From: Anaerolineales bacterium UBA2317
GTDB lineage: Bacteria > Chloroflexota > Anaerolineae > Anaerolineales > Villigracilaceae
Length of the DNA stretch: 64,000 bases
Direction: 5' to 3'
NCBI GenBank assembly: GCA_002345215.1
Contig: DDVH01000052.1
Span: 239,043 to 303,042 of the forward strand
The position numbers and the translations under genes were made by a program. The notes beneath the pieces are model-generated. The model was given only the letters and a program-made list of their open reading frames with translations. It did no database searches and was not told the DNA's origin. How positions within the stretch are numbered: the stretch's first letter is position 1; every line of letters starts with the position of its first letter. Shown piece by piece: positions 16,446-25,220 of the stretch.

Positions 16446-17371
16446 ATCGCCCACTCTTTCTTTCGCACGGTCATCTCTTTTGCAATCTCAGCCGCGAGGC
16501 AGGCGTTATTCAACAACAAAGCCAAATTCGCTTTCAATGATTTTCCTTTGGATAATTCATTGATTCGATTTAACAAAAACGGCGTCAATGCTTGTCCATG
16601 AATCCCTTGCTCTACTGCTTCTTTAGAGGCTTTCGCAATCATTGGTTCCATTTTTGATGCAGGAATTGATTCTGCTTGGGGAATCGGATTCGTAACGAGG
16701 ATTGCGCTTCTTAATCCTAAACTCCAATGTACTTTGGCAAATTCAGCAATGTCTTTCGGGGAATCAAGTCGTACACTGACGTTCAATCCGCTTTCGCGTG
16801 AATAAAAAGCAGGGAATTCATCAGTCTGGTAGCCGACAACTGATACACCCATGGTTTCAAAATATTCCAATGTGGCGGGCAAATCCAAAATAGATTTTGC
16901 TCCAGCACACACTACAATCATCGGCGTTTCAGATAACGCATGTAAATCAGTTGAAATATCAAACGCTGATTCTTTATGCACGCCACCGATTCCGCCGGTA
17001 GCGAAGACTTTAATCCCAGCCATGTTGGCGGCGAGCATGGTGCCTGCTACAGTCGTTCCGCCATTTTGTTTTTTTGTAATGGCGGTCGCAAAATCACGGT
17101 GACTCACTTTCAGGCTTGTATCCAGTTCACTGAGCCGAATCAGTTCTGCGTCAGATAAACCGAGGCGGATTTTTCCATCCAGTAATGCAATGGTTGCGGG
17201 AGTGGCACCATTGTCACGGATTTGTTTTTCCATATTGCGCGCGAGTTCTAAATTTTGCGGTTTGGGTAAGCCATGCGTAATCACAGTTGATTCAAGTGCC
17301 ACAAGCGGCAAGCCAATGTTGATGGCGCGGGCAACTTCGGTAGAGAGTTGAATATGTGGATGTTTTATCAT
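16442..17371 (-). CDS. psuG: Pseudouridine-5'-phosphate glycosidase
   Basis: 309 residues, full length for PsuG. 'GLPLVALESTVITHGLPKPQN' is the conserved N-terminal substrate-site segment, 'GGTTVAGTM' and 'VFATGGIGGVHK' are further family signatures. PsuG splits pseudouridine 5'-phosphate into uracil and ribose-5-phosphate (or the reverse). Usually a PfkB kinase (PsuK) is adjacent, but none is here. It overlaps the SPFH gene upstream by 4 nt and may be translationally coupled to it. Confidence 0.93.
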   Translation of the reverse strand: MIKHPHIQLSTEVARAINIGLPLVALESTVITHGLPKPQNLELARNMEKQIRDNGATPATIALLDGKIRLGLSDAELIRLSELDTSLKVSHRDFATAITKKQNGGTTVAGTMLAANMAGIKVFATGGIGGVHKESAFDISTDLHALSETPMIVVCAGAKSILDLPATLEYFETMGVSVVGYQTDEFPAFYSRESGLNVSVRLDSPKDIAEFAKVHWSLGLRSAILVTNPIPQAESIPASKMEPMIAKASKEAVEQGIHGQALTPFLLNRINELSKGKSLKANLALLLNNACLAAEIAKEMTVRKKEWAI

Positions 17372-18978
17372 TTCGGATTCTTCGGTGGGTGTAAGAGATT
17401 ATCAATTTCGCGTAATACTTTTTCAATGCGAGCCATTTCGATTTCTTTGTCGTGTGAAGATTTGTTTTCTTTTTGAATTAATTCTTTAGAAGAAAGAAAT
17501 TCTTTGCGGAAGGCGCGTAATATTTCGCGGGCGGTACTAAAGGCTTCTTTGGCACTTGGTGTTTTAATTTCTTGCTGGCGAGGTCGGCTGGTTGTTTCGC
17601 TTTTCATTTCTGATGCTTTTTCGATTAACTTAATTAACTCATCATAATCACCATAATCACGGTCATAACTTTTAGAACTCATCGGTGCTTTGTGATAGTT
17701 ATACAACAAGGTGTTGTTGATAATTTCCAACAACTTTTCAAGTTGTAATCTTTTTCTTGAACCCTCAATTTCTTTGCGGCGTTTGATGTTAGCGCGTGCT
17801 TGTTCCCATGCAAGTTTGAGATGTTCACCAATCATGCCTTGTGGCAATTGCCATGTACCGATGTCAATCCAATGAATGGCTACACCCAACTCGGCGGCTT
17901 TTTCTTTGAATTTTTTATCAAAGAATAAGTCTGTAATTTTTGAGCGCGACTCAAAACGCTTCAAGTTCATTGAATTACCTTGACTAGCGCGCGTCATTTC
18001 ACCTGTAATCTCCACACGGATTTGGGTGTTGTTGGCTTCGCTTTCATTTACCAAATCCAATTCCTTTTGGCTGATGCTGGATAGGATTTGGCTTAATGCA
18101 CTTGTAGAAATTAGTTTTTCTAATTCATTCGTTATCAATGGAATTACAGTCGTATCCCACGGAAAGGCAACGCCGGATGTATTCGGTGGGGGTGGTGTGA
18201 TGAGTGTTTGTTTATACACCAACGAATGGACGGCACGTTCATCAAATGAATAGGGGTCTTCTTCAATGCCAGCCTGAGTGGTTTGAGGTTTTCTTAAGAT
18301 GCTGAAAATGACTTTGATTCCTTGCGCCTCAATCGGGATGCCATCTTTGGTGCGCGATTTGACAGATAATCCGCCTACAAATTGGTCTCGTAAATTAATG
18401 GCGGCATATTCACGCCTGCCAACATGGTCATCCTCTCCAATCTCACGGATGCGCTCGAAGCGTTCTAACTTCCATGCTTCACTACGAGCGTAAATAACTT
18501 CTGGGTCACCATCCACTTGCTCGAGTAGTGCCGCACTGCCGAGGTTGACCTTGATTTTGCCTGGTCCGCCGATGAGGATAATTGGAGAATGTTCATCATC
18601 CTCAGAGATTTTGCCGTCATTGATTGTGATTTTGCCTTTGCCGCCACCAAAAGCTACTTCTTCAATAAAGTTTTCTGCTAAGCTTTGGTTTTGCAATTCA
18701 AAAATATCATCTAAATATTTAGCCGCTTTGGTTCTGGATGTAATGTAAATTACATAAAACAACGGGATATATTTCGCAAAACTCATGCCGATAATTGCAA
18801 CCCGTTGAAGCGGTGTCAGCAATTGGTCACCCGTGAAGAACATCGTAATCAAACTTAATGCAATCCACAATATCACGGCGAGGATAATACGCCATTGGTT
18901 TCTAAATTTGACGTTGCTTTCTGCTAACCCAAATAACAGAGAAGCAATCTCATTGCGTTGAATGCGTGGTCTTCTCAT
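17368..18978 (-). CDS. Membrane SPFH/band-7-like protein (second of pair)
   Basis: 536 residues. Two N-terminal hydrophobic segments (about 28-48 and 58-82) precede an SPFH-like region ('GGPGKIKVNLGSAALLEQ', 'INLRDQFVGGLSVKSRTKDGIPIEAQGIKVIFSIL') and then a long charged helical region (about 330-530). It is a diverged paralogue of the protein encoded just upstream, with which it shares domain order and a 1-nt overlap of genes. SPFH proteins form oligomeric membrane-microdomain scaffolds. The pair probably assembles together. Specific role unknown. Confidence 0.7.
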   Translation of the reverse strand: MRRPRIQRNEIASLLFGLAESNVKFRNQWRIILAVILWIALSLITMFFTGDQLLTPLQRVAIIGMSFAKYIPLFYVIYITSRTKAAKYLDDIFELQNQSLAENFIEEVAFGGGKGKITINDGKISEDDEHSPIILIGGPGKIKVNLGSAALLEQVDGDPEVIYARSEAWKLERFERIREIGEDDHVGRREYAAINLRDQFVGGLSVKSRTKDGIPIEAQGIKVIFSILRKPQTTQAGIEEDPYSFDERAVHSLVYKQTLITPPPPNTSGVAFPWDTTVIPLITNELEKLISTSALSQILSSISQKELDLVNESEANNTQIRVEITGEMTRASQGNSMNLKRFESRSKITDLFFDKKFKEKAAELGVAIHWIDIGTWQLPQGMIGEHLKLAWEQARANIKRRKEIEGSRKRLQLEKLLEIINNTLLYNYHKAPMSSKSYDRDYGDYDELIKLIEKASEMKSETTSRPRQQEIKTPSAKEAFSTAREILRAFRKEFLSSKELIQKENKSSHDKEIEMARIEKVLREIDNLLHPPKNPK

Positions 18979-20426
18979 TATGAACCCTGCCTGCTTCTGG
19001 GTGGGTCTTGCTTATAGACCAATGACCACTTAAGAATCTCATCTAATTCTTCTAAGGTTGCGACCACTTCTTCATTTGGGTTATTCTGCGCCAGCAAATT
19101 CTCTTTGATTGGTTCAATCAAATCTTGCAATGCAGAAAAAACATCAGGGAAAGTCAGCAATGGGTTAACGCTAAATTTTTGCGAAGCCGCCCGCACAAAT
19201 TGTTTCGAGGCTTCATTGCGAGCGGCAGTTTCAACCAAAGCGGCTTTTTCTTTGAGCAAGGCTTCTTCTTTTTTCGCCAGCCCCATCCAATCGGCACTCC
19301 ACTGTTCAGCCATATTGGTTTCTAAAGCAGGTTCAAACAAAACATTATGAATGCGCACTTCTATTACTTCTAAACCGCGCTCTCGCAGTTCTTTGAATTC
19401 ACGGCTTTCAGAATAACGGGGCGGCATTTCAGGCATGCCTGTATCATCCAAGACTGCTACTTGCGCTTGTTGCACACGCCGATTAAGCATATATTCAATG
19501 GTTTGCAAACCACTAAAGCTATCTGATGAAGTAAATAAATCTTCCAACTTATATTTGCGTACATACTCCCGCCACAAATTCACTACCAAGTGTTCAGGTA
19601 ATTGTTTCCACGTCATGCGCGCTTTTTTATTCTCTGCCTTGTCCAACTCAACGACTTCACGGGTAACTGCATGACGCACTGAAACGGGGTCATATTCAAA
19701 TTGCGTTCTCACCCCACTCTGAGTAGGGTGATTCACTTTTGGACGCTTGATTCTAAACTTAATGCTAATCGTTGGTGACACTTCAAACCCATCACGCGTC
19801 AATCCTACGGTCTGCTTGCGACGTTTTTCCAATTCATTATATTTCTTTGGGTCGGGGATTGGTACAGGATTTAGAAACGGTTGGTCACCTGCCATCGGAC
19901 CAATAAAACGCCATTGGGTGCGTAAATCTACGCCGATAAAGACTTCTTCATTCTTTTCGTTGACGTAGCTGATGATATATTCATCTTCATCAGTAAAGCG
20001 AATGCCCGGACCCACTGCGCCGACAATTTCAGTATCGGTGCGGAGGACGACTGCACTGGCGGTATCTAGCACAATCACACCGGGTCCGCGTTTGTTGGCT
20101 TCGCCTTCATGTTTGATGACGCGCCCATTCTTGACGAATAAAATAGGTCCACGGTCACTGGATTCAAAGTCGCGCACGCGCTCATATATTTTAGGGCGGT
20201 CTTCTGGGTTGCGGATGGGGAGGACAAATTGCGAGAAGAAATATGTCAGTCGGTCACTGAAAAGCAAGACAACTACGCTATCAATTGCGATGATAATGAA
20301 ACTGACGATGTAACTGAATGGAATATTGAAATACCATACCACCGCATGCCACAATACAGCCGTGATTAATACAACACCAAATGGTGTAGCAAGAAATGCG
20401 CCGATGGCTGAAAACATTTTCCGCAT
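18978..20426 (-). CDS. Membrane SPFH/band-7-like protein (first of pair)
   Basis: 482 residues. Two hydrophobic segments (about 10-30 and 36-58) are followed by an SPFH-like domain ('FVKNGRVIKHEGEANKRGPGVIVLDTASAVVLRTDTEI', then 'VGLTRDGFEVSPTISIKFRI') and a helical C-terminal region with 'LLKEKAALVETAARNEASKQF', a typical SPFH coiled-coil stretch. A -10-like TAGAAT stands 8 nt before the ATG with no Shine-Dalgarno, so the message is probably leaderless. It heads a leftward operon with its paralogue and psuG. Confidence 0.72.
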   Translation of the reverse strand: MRKMFSAIGAFLATPFGVVLITAVLWHAVVWYFNIPFSYIVSFIIIAIDSVVVLLFSDRLTYFFSQFVLPIRNPEDRPKIYERVRDFESSDRGPILFVKNGRVIKHEGEANKRGPGVIVLDTASAVVLRTDTEIVGAVGPGIRFTDEDEYIISYVNEKNEEVFIGVDLRTQWRFIGPMAGDQPFLNPVPIPDPKKYNELEKRRKQTVGLTRDGFEVSPTISIKFRIKRPKVNHPTQSGVRTQFEYDPVSVRHAVTREVVELDKAENKKARMTWKQLPEHLVVNLWREYVRKYKLEDLFTSSDSFSGLQTIEYMLNRRVQQAQVAVLDDTGMPEMPPRYSESREFKELRERGLEVIEVRIHNVLFEPALETNMAEQWSADWMGLAKKEEALLKEKAALVETAARNEASKQFVRAASQKFSVNPLLTFPDVFSALQDLIEPIKENLLAQNNPNEEVVATLEELDEILKWSLVYKQDPPRSRQGS

Positions 20427-20461
20427 ATAGCTTGATTCTAAATCAAAAATGAGCGAATTGG

Positions 20462-20467
20462 TAAAAT
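20462..20467 (+). promoter_or_regulatory. -10-like element (TAAAAT) before the PHP gene
   Basis: TAAAAT ends 6 nt before the ATG at 20474 with no Shine-Dalgarno. The divergent SPFH gene has its own TAGAAT at 20435-20440, so both genes seem to start from a 47-nt divergent region as leaderless messages. Confidence 0.45.
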
Positions 20468-20473
20468 TGCTGA

Positions 20474-21121
20474 ATGCTAAAACTTGAATTTCACTGCCAT
20501 ACGCATGCTTCTAAAGATTCGTTGACCAAGCCAGCGGATTTGATAAAGACTGCGAGACGCAAAGGCTTGGATAGACTCGTCATCACTGACCATAATTCTA
20601 CGGCGGGGGCTGTTGCGGCGCAACAACTTGACCCTGAGTTGGTCATCGTGGGGGAGGAGATTATGACCACCAAAGGAGAAATTCTGGCGGCGTATGTGAC
20701 TGAGGAGATTCCTGCGGGGTTATCACCACAGGAGACGATACAGATATTAAAGGAACAGGGTGCGTTTATCAGTGTGTCGCACCCGTTTGATAGGTTGAGG
20801 AAGGGGGGATGGAAGGAAAACGATTTGCTTGAGATTATTCACGATGTAGATGCGATTGAGATTTTCAATTCACGTTGTATGAACCCGATGTTCAACCTGC
20901 AGGCGAAACGCTTTGCTGAAAAGCATAATTTGGCTGGCACGGTTGGGTCGGATGCACATGCGGCGTTTGAGGTGGGGACATCTGTAATATTGCTTGACCA
21001 GTTTGAAGGCGCGGAGGGGATGCGGAGTGTTATCAAGCAGGCGAGGTATCAGACGCGGTTATCCGCTTGGTGGGTGCATTTTGTGTCGCGCTATGCTTCT
21101 ATGGTGAATTGGTCTAAGTAG
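20474..21121 (+). CDS. PHP-domain metal-dependent phosphoesterase
   Basis: 215 residues. 'EFHCHTHASKDSLTKPADLI' gives the HxH metal motif of PHP domains, 'LVITDHN' the TDHN motif, 'AFISVSHPFDRLR' and 'GSDAHAA' the later ligands. Stand-alone PHP proteins of this size include nucleotide and oligonucleotide phosphatases such as RNase AM; the exact substrate is unknown. The last codons (TGG TCT AAG TAG) already form a unit of the 9-nt repeat array that follows, so the array has grown into or out of the stop codon. Confidence 0.85.
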   Translation: MLKLEFHCHTHASKDSLTKPADLIKTARRKGLDRLVITDHNSTAGAVAAQQLDPELVIVGEEIMTTKGEILAAYVTEEIPAGLSPQETIQILKEQGAFISVSHPFDRLRKGGWKENDLLEIIHDVDAIEIFNSRCMNPMFNLQAKRFAEKHNLAGTVGSDAHAAFEVGTSVILLDQFEGAEGMRSVIKQARYQTRLSAWWVHFVSRYASMVNWSK

Positions 21122-21254
21122 TCTTACAAGTCTTATTAGTCTGAGTGGTCTAACAGGTCTAAGAGGTCTGACAGGTCGGATTGGTCTAATTGGTCTAATT
21201 AGTCTGACAGGTTGGATTGGTCTAACAGGTCTAATTGGTCGGACAGGTCTGGGT
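21111..21254 (+). repeat. Array of 16 degenerate 9-nt repeats (RGTCTNANN)
   Basis: Sixteen contiguous units of exactly 9 nt, consensus (A/G)GTCT(A/G)A(C/T)(A/T), e.g. GGTCTAACA, GGTCTAATT, AGTCTGACA. The phase is kept without a single indel for 144 nt. The first unit overlaps the last codons and stop of the PHP gene. The same unit, in either orientation, forms arrays near 28071, 29129 and 36338. No ORF or CRISPR-like spacer structure is present. Confidence 0.85.
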
Positions 21255-21273
21255 GGTTAGCGATAGTTTGTAT

Positions 21274-21543
21274 TTAGGGTTGAGGTTGTATTGATTTATT
21301 TTTATATCCGTTTTTGTGCCCTTGTAGTAAACCTTTGTGATTGGTTGCGTAAAATTCTGTATAGCCACAGGCGCCACACACATTGGCGGTGAAGTAGCTT
21401 CGTTCAGATTTTGCTATCCAGATAAATGGTTTGTCGGCTGGGGCTGGTTCTGAGACTATTACAAAAGGGGGAAGGTCGCCGCTGGCTTGTACGGTTAGGT
21501 CGGTGATAACGTCAGTTGATTTGCATTTCGGGCATTGAGTCAT
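21274..21543 (-). CDS. Small zinc-ribbon protein
   Basis: 89 residues. Two C-x2-C pairs (Cys4/Cys7 and Cys56/Cys59) frame a beta-rich core, giving a zinc ribbon; 'CGACGYTEFYA' is typical of small nucleic-acid-binding zinc-ribbon proteins annotated only by fold. The tail is Lys/Asn-rich. There is no partner gene nearby. The function is unknown, possibly nucleic-acid or protein binding. It is convergent with the PHP gene across the 9-nt repeat array. Confidence 0.7.
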   Translation of the reverse strand: MTQCPKCKSTDVITDLTVQASGDLPPFVIVSEPAPADKPFIWIAKSERSYFTANVCGACGYTEFYATNHKGLLQGHKNGYKNKSIQPQP

Positions 21544-21884
21544 GTTATGGTTTATCCTTTGGTTTGTATGATACAGGATATGAGGGGAGTTTCCTATTGG
21601 TAAAAGGTACTAGGTGGTTGGCTATCGGCTATCAGCGATCAGCTTTCAGCGGTTGCGTGGATGTGTGTAGGCAAACGAGCATCATACCCCTATAGCACTT
21701 ACTGCTCAATTATTATCCACGAATAGACCACGAATGCACGAAGACACCATCACCCATTCGATTGTTCGTGAAAGGTTTTATTCATGGGACGGTTTCCCAC
21801 CAAAGTCCTTCAGGCTGGCGCAACGAGTCTCACCTTGGTGGACTTTCACGAGCTGAGGCAGGATGCTACACGACTCGAAGCGTT
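21544..21884. other. Gene-free repeat-bearing spacer
   Basis: 341 nt with no convincing gene. It holds a short 7-8 nt repeat cluster of the GGCTATCAGC type (about 21617-21650) and an A/T-rich stretch with CCACGAAT-type direct repeats (about 21716-21780). It also holds a hairpin in which CCACCAA (21797-21803) pairs with TTGGTGG (21835-21841). An open frame across it has no recognisable protein and no ribosome-binding site. Confidence 0.55.
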
Positions 21885-22100
21885 TTACTTATCATCATCT
21901 TTTTCTTGCAGTGGCGCAATGGATTGTGCATATATTTTATACATCAAACGCGCATGGCTGTGATCGGGGTGCTGTTCAAGGACAGCATCCAGCAGTACCA
22001 ATGCCAAGGGGCTCTTCCCACATGAGAAGATTTGATGGGCGGCTTCCAAAAGCAAATTGGCAGATACATGACATTCAGGGATTTCTGGGATTTTAGACAT
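21885..22100 (-). CDS. Small TPR-like protein
   Basis: 71 residues. The sequence 'AHQIFSCGKSPLALVLLDAVLEQHPDHSHARLMYKIYAQ' has the helix-turn-helix spacing of one and a half tetratricopeptide repeats, a protein-interaction module. AAAGGA lies 9 nt before the ATG at 22100, which supports translation. It could be the remnant of a larger TPR protein or a genuine small adaptor. It is an isolated gene in a repeat-rich stretch. Confidence 0.5.
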   Translation of the reverse strand: MSKIPEIPECHVSANLLLEAAHQIFSCGKSPLALVLLDAVLEQHPDHSHARLMYKIYAQSIAPLQEKDDDK

Positions 22101-22167
22101 ATTCGATTTCCTTTCTGAGTTCTCGGCTGACCTTTATGACAATATACCAGACTCTTCTGATTGATAG

Positions 22168-22279
22168 GTCATTCTGAGCAACACCCAATGTCATTCTGAG
22201 GGAGCGAAGCGACTGAAGAATCTCTACCACAACCTTCGAGACTCTTCGGTCGTGAAGAGCACACTCCCTCAGAGTGACA
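22168..22279. repeat. Palindromic TCATTCTGAGGGAG element
   Basis: TGTCATTCTGAGGGAG (22189-22204) and CTCCCTCAGAGTGACA (22264-22279) are complementary with one mismatch. A half copy (GTCATTCTGAG) precedes at 22168. The interior carries GCGAAGCGACTGAAGAATCTC, a phrase found in dispersed palindromes of many bacteria. It fills most of the 255-nt gap before the restriction-modification gene. Confidence 0.6.
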
Positions 22280-22355
22280 TGTTTCTTGCAGGAAACAAAA
22301 TGTCTCCCACAGTAGACACCTTTTCCGGTAAAATCAACCAAAGGGATACGCCATT

Positions 22356-25220
22356 ATGCCAATGACTCCGCAAGAATTTGTGAGCAAGTGGAAGCGTGTG
22401 ACTGCCCGCGAAAAGCAGACCTATCAGGAACACTTCCTTGATATTTGCCAATTGGTGAATCATCAAACGCCGAATGATTACGACCCGACGGGCACACGCT
22501 TTGCCTTTGAAATGGGCGCGACAAAAACCACCGGCGGACAAGGTTGGGCGGATGTTGCTAAACTTGGTTTCTTTGGTTGGGAATATAAGTCCAAAGATGC
22601 TGACTTGAATAAAGCCTATGAACAGTTATTGCTGTATCGTGACGCGCTTCAAAACCCACCACTGCTGATTGTCTCTGACATCAACAATATTGTCATTCGC
22701 ACCAACTACACCAACTTACCGACACATACTTTCACACTCACGCTAGATGATTTGCTCAACCCAGAGAGCATTAAATTACTAAAGACAGTTTTCACCAACC
22801 CCGAACAACTCAAACCAAAAGAGACCATTGAAAGTGTCACGCGTGAAGCGGCTGAGAAGTTCTCCAAACTAGCGGACAATTTACGCAAGTACGGCGAAGA
22901 ACCGCAAGACGTGGCGCATTTCTTAATCCGCTTGTTGTTTTGTTTATTTGCAGAAGACATCGGCTTATTGCCTGAAAAACTATTCCCGCAACTCTTAGAG
23001 CAGACTCGCCGTAACTCAAAAGAATTTCAAGAAGTGTTAGGGCAGTTATTCCGCGCCATGAACACGGGCGGATATTTTGGCAGGGACAAGATATTACATT
23101 TCAACGGCGGATTGTTCGATGATGACCGTGTGCTAAAACTGGACGGCGCAGACATGGATATTATCGCTGATATTGACGGCTTAGATTGGGGCGCGATTAA
23201 GCCTTCGATATTCGGCACGTTGTTTGAACGCGGCTTAGACCCAAGCAAGCGTTCGCAACTCGGGGCGCATTACACCGGCGAAGAAGATATTTTATTAATC
23301 GTTGAGCCTGTGTTGATGAAGCCGTTAAGAGATGAGTGGGCGCAGATACAAGTTCAATGTCGCAAGTGGCAGGCTGAGGCTGAAAAAGAAGCGGGCAAAA
23401 AGAAAGACAATATCAAAAAGAAGATGAAGAAATCGCTTCTGGACTTTGCCGATAAGCTTGCTTCTGTAACTGTACTAGACCCGGCTTGTGGAAGCGGTAA
23501 CTTCCTCTATGTAGCCTTACGTCTATTGTTAGATTTGCAAAACGAAGTGCTGAGTTTCTCAGATGAAATTGGGATGGGCAGACCGTACATCACTGTGACC
23601 TCTGGGCAGTTATACGGCATTGAGACGAATGAGTATGCTCACGAATTGGCGCAAATGACGATTCAGATTGGCTACATTCAATGGCTCAGAGACAATGGCT
23701 ATGGCTTTCCGAGTGAACCGATTTTGAAGAAGACTGAAAACATTAAGCGCATGGATGCCATACTTGAAGTGACAGTCACCTCTGAGGTGACTGTCACTTC
23801 GCCACGCGAACCCGAATGGGGAGCAGTAGATGTCATCATCGGCAACCCGCCCTTTTTGGGTGATAAGAAAATGCGTGCCGAACTAGGTGATGAATATGTA
23901 GATGCCTTACGAAAACTATATGAAGGACGTATTCCCGGACAGAGCGATTTGGTATGTTATTGGTTTGAGAAAGCCCGCGCCATGATTGCAGAAGGAAAAG
24001 TAAAGCGCGTTGGTTTACTAGCAACACAAGGTATTCGCGGTGGTGCAAATCGAAAAGTATTAGAAAGAATAAAAGAAACAGGCGATATTTTCGTTGCATA
24101 TTCTGACCGTGAATGGATTTTAGATGGCGCAACTGTTCATGTCTCTATGATTGGCTTTGATAACAAAGAAAATAAAGAAAAAACTTTAGATGGACAAATA
24201 GTTGATGAAATCAATTCAGATTTATCAAATACTGCAAATTTAACGCAAGCAAAGCCTCTACAAGAAAATCAAGGTATAAGTTTTATCGGAACACAAAAAA
24301 ATGGACCATTTGATATTGACGAGAACTTTGCTAAAGAGTTGTTAAGTGACAAAGGTAATCCTAACAATAAACCTAATAGTGATGTTATTAAGCCTTGGAT
24401 AAATGCAATGGATATAACTCAACAACCCCGACGAATGTGGGTTATAGACTTTGGTACTGATATGACACTAGAACAAGCATCTGGATATGAAAAGCCATTT
24501 GAGTATGTTCGCAAGCATGTTAAACCTTTGCGCGATGAAGTTCGAAGAAAGAACCATAGGGAAAAGTGGTGGTTATTCGGTGAAACTCGTCCCGGTATGA
24601 GAAAAGCAATATCTAGCCTTGAAAAATATATTGCAACTCCAATGGTTTCAAAGCATAGGGTATTTACGTGGGTAAAGTCAAATGTAATATCAGAAAACCT
24701 TTTGGTTGTTATTGCTTCTGATAGTGATTATTTATTTGGTGTACTTCACTCAAAAATCCATGAGATATGGTCAAGAAGTCAGGGTACTCAGTTACGTGAA
24801 GCAGAAAGCGGTCAAAGGTACACACCTACTACAACCTTTGAAACCTTCCCATTTCCCTTTACACCGGGCAAAGAACCTGCGGATAATCCACATGTCCAAG
24901 CCATCAGTCAAGCCGCAAAAGAATTGGTTGAACAAAGAGATAGGTGGTTGAGCCCCCACCGTCCTTCGGACACCTCCCCCAAATCCACACTACTAGATGA
25001 TTGTGAAGACTCCTCACCTGTGGATTTGGGGGAGGCAGGGAGGGGGCAAAAACGCACACTCACCAACCTCTACAATCAACGCCCGACATGGTTAGACCTC
25101 GCCCACAAACGACTCGATGATGCCGTCTTCGCCGCCTATGGTTGGAAAAATGACTTGTCCGATGAAGAGATATTGGAGAAGTTGTTGGCGTTGAATTTGG
25201 AGAGGAGTAAAGATGGATAA
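22356..25220 (+). CDS. Type IIL (MmeI-like) restriction-modification enzyme, single chain
   Basis: 954 residues. The N-terminal endonuclease has D66-x9-E76-Y-K78, the exact D-X9-EXK spacing of MmeI. A helical spacer follows, then a gamma-class N6-adenine methyltransferase: motif I DPACGSGNF at 375-383 and motif IV NPPF at 497-500. The target-recognition region follows, and the end 'LTNLYNQRPTWLDLAHKRLDDAVFAAYGW' is canonical. The enzyme would methylate one adenine per strand and cut at a fixed distance downstream. Two palindromic repeats are inserted in frame, at codons 471-482 and about 866-898 (after DRWL and before RTLTNLYN). Both catalytic motif sets remain intact. A hypothetical gene overlaps its end by 8 nt. 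Confidence 0.9.
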   Translation: MPMTPQEFVSKWKRVTAREKQTYQEHFLDICQLVNHQTPNDYDPTGTRFAFEMGATKTTGGQGWADVAKLGFFGWEYKSKDADLNKAYEQLLLYRDALQNPPLLIVSDINNIVIRTNYTNLPTHTFTLTLDDLLNPESIKLLKTVFTNPEQLKPKETIESVTREAAEKFSKLADNLRKYGEEPQDVAHFLIRLLFCLFAEDIGLLPEKLFPQLLEQTRRNSKEFQEVLGQLFRAMNTGGYFGRDKILHFNGGLFDDDRVLKLDGADMDIIADIDGLDWGAIKPSIFGTLFERGLDPSKRSQLGAHYTGEEDILLIVEPVLMKPLRDEWAQIQVQCRKWQAEAEKEAGKKKDNIKKKMKKSLLDFADKLASVTVLDPACGSGNFLYVALRLLLDLQNEVLSFSDEIGMGRPYITVTSGQLYGIETNEYAHELAQMTIQIGYIQWLRDNGYGFPSEPILKKTENIKRMDAILEVTVTSEVTVTSPREPEWGAVDVIIGNPPFLGDKKMRAELGDEYVDALRKLYEGRIPGQSDLVCYWFEKARAMIAEGKVKRVGLLATQGIRGGANRKVLERIKETGDIFVAYSDREWILDGATVHVSMIGFDNKENKEKTLDGQIVDEINSDLSNTANLTQAKPLQENQGISFIGTQKNGPFDIDENFAKELLSDKGNPNNKPNSDVIKPWINAMDITQQPRRMWVIDFGTDMTLEQASGYEKPFEYVRKHVKPLRDEVRRKNHREKWWLFGETRPGMRKAISSLEKYIATPMVSKHRVFTWVKSNVISENLLVVIASDSDYLFGVLHSKIHEIWSRSQGTQLREAESGQRYTPTTTFETFPFPFTPGKEPADNPHVQAISQAAKELVEQRDRWLSPHRPSDTSPKSTLLDDCEDSSPVDLGEAGRGQKRTLTNLYNQRPTWLDLAHKRLDDAVFAAYGWKNDLSDEEILEKLLALNLERSKDG
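23766..23800. repeat. 35-bp perfect palindrome inside the R-M coding sequence
   Basis: Two 17-nt arms (GAAGTGACAGTCACCTC and its complement) flank one base. It begins exactly at a codon boundary (codon 471) and is read as E-V-T-V-T-S twice. A sibling palindrome with the same GTGACAGTCAC core is intergenic at 28949-28981. Confidence 0.85.
24951..25048. repeat. ~98-bp C/G-rich inverted-repeat element inside the R-M coding sequence
   Basis: CCTCCCCCAAATCCACA (24973-24989) is exactly complementary to TGTGGATTTGGGGGAGG (25019-25035), with outer GCCCCC/GGGGGC ends. It resembles the C-rich elements at 26966 and 27845 and encodes a Ser/Pro/Asp-rich insert near the C-terminus of the protein. The reading frame is kept. 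Confidence 0.75.

Noticed and set aside
21111..21254. CRISPR array
   Set aside because: The repeats are contiguous 9-nt units with no spacers, and no cas genes are present in the window.
21762..22025. Forward ORF opposite the small TPR-like gene
   Set aside because: It spans a hairpin repeat, has no ribosome-binding site, and gives an unlikely low-complexity product; the opposite frame is more protein-like.
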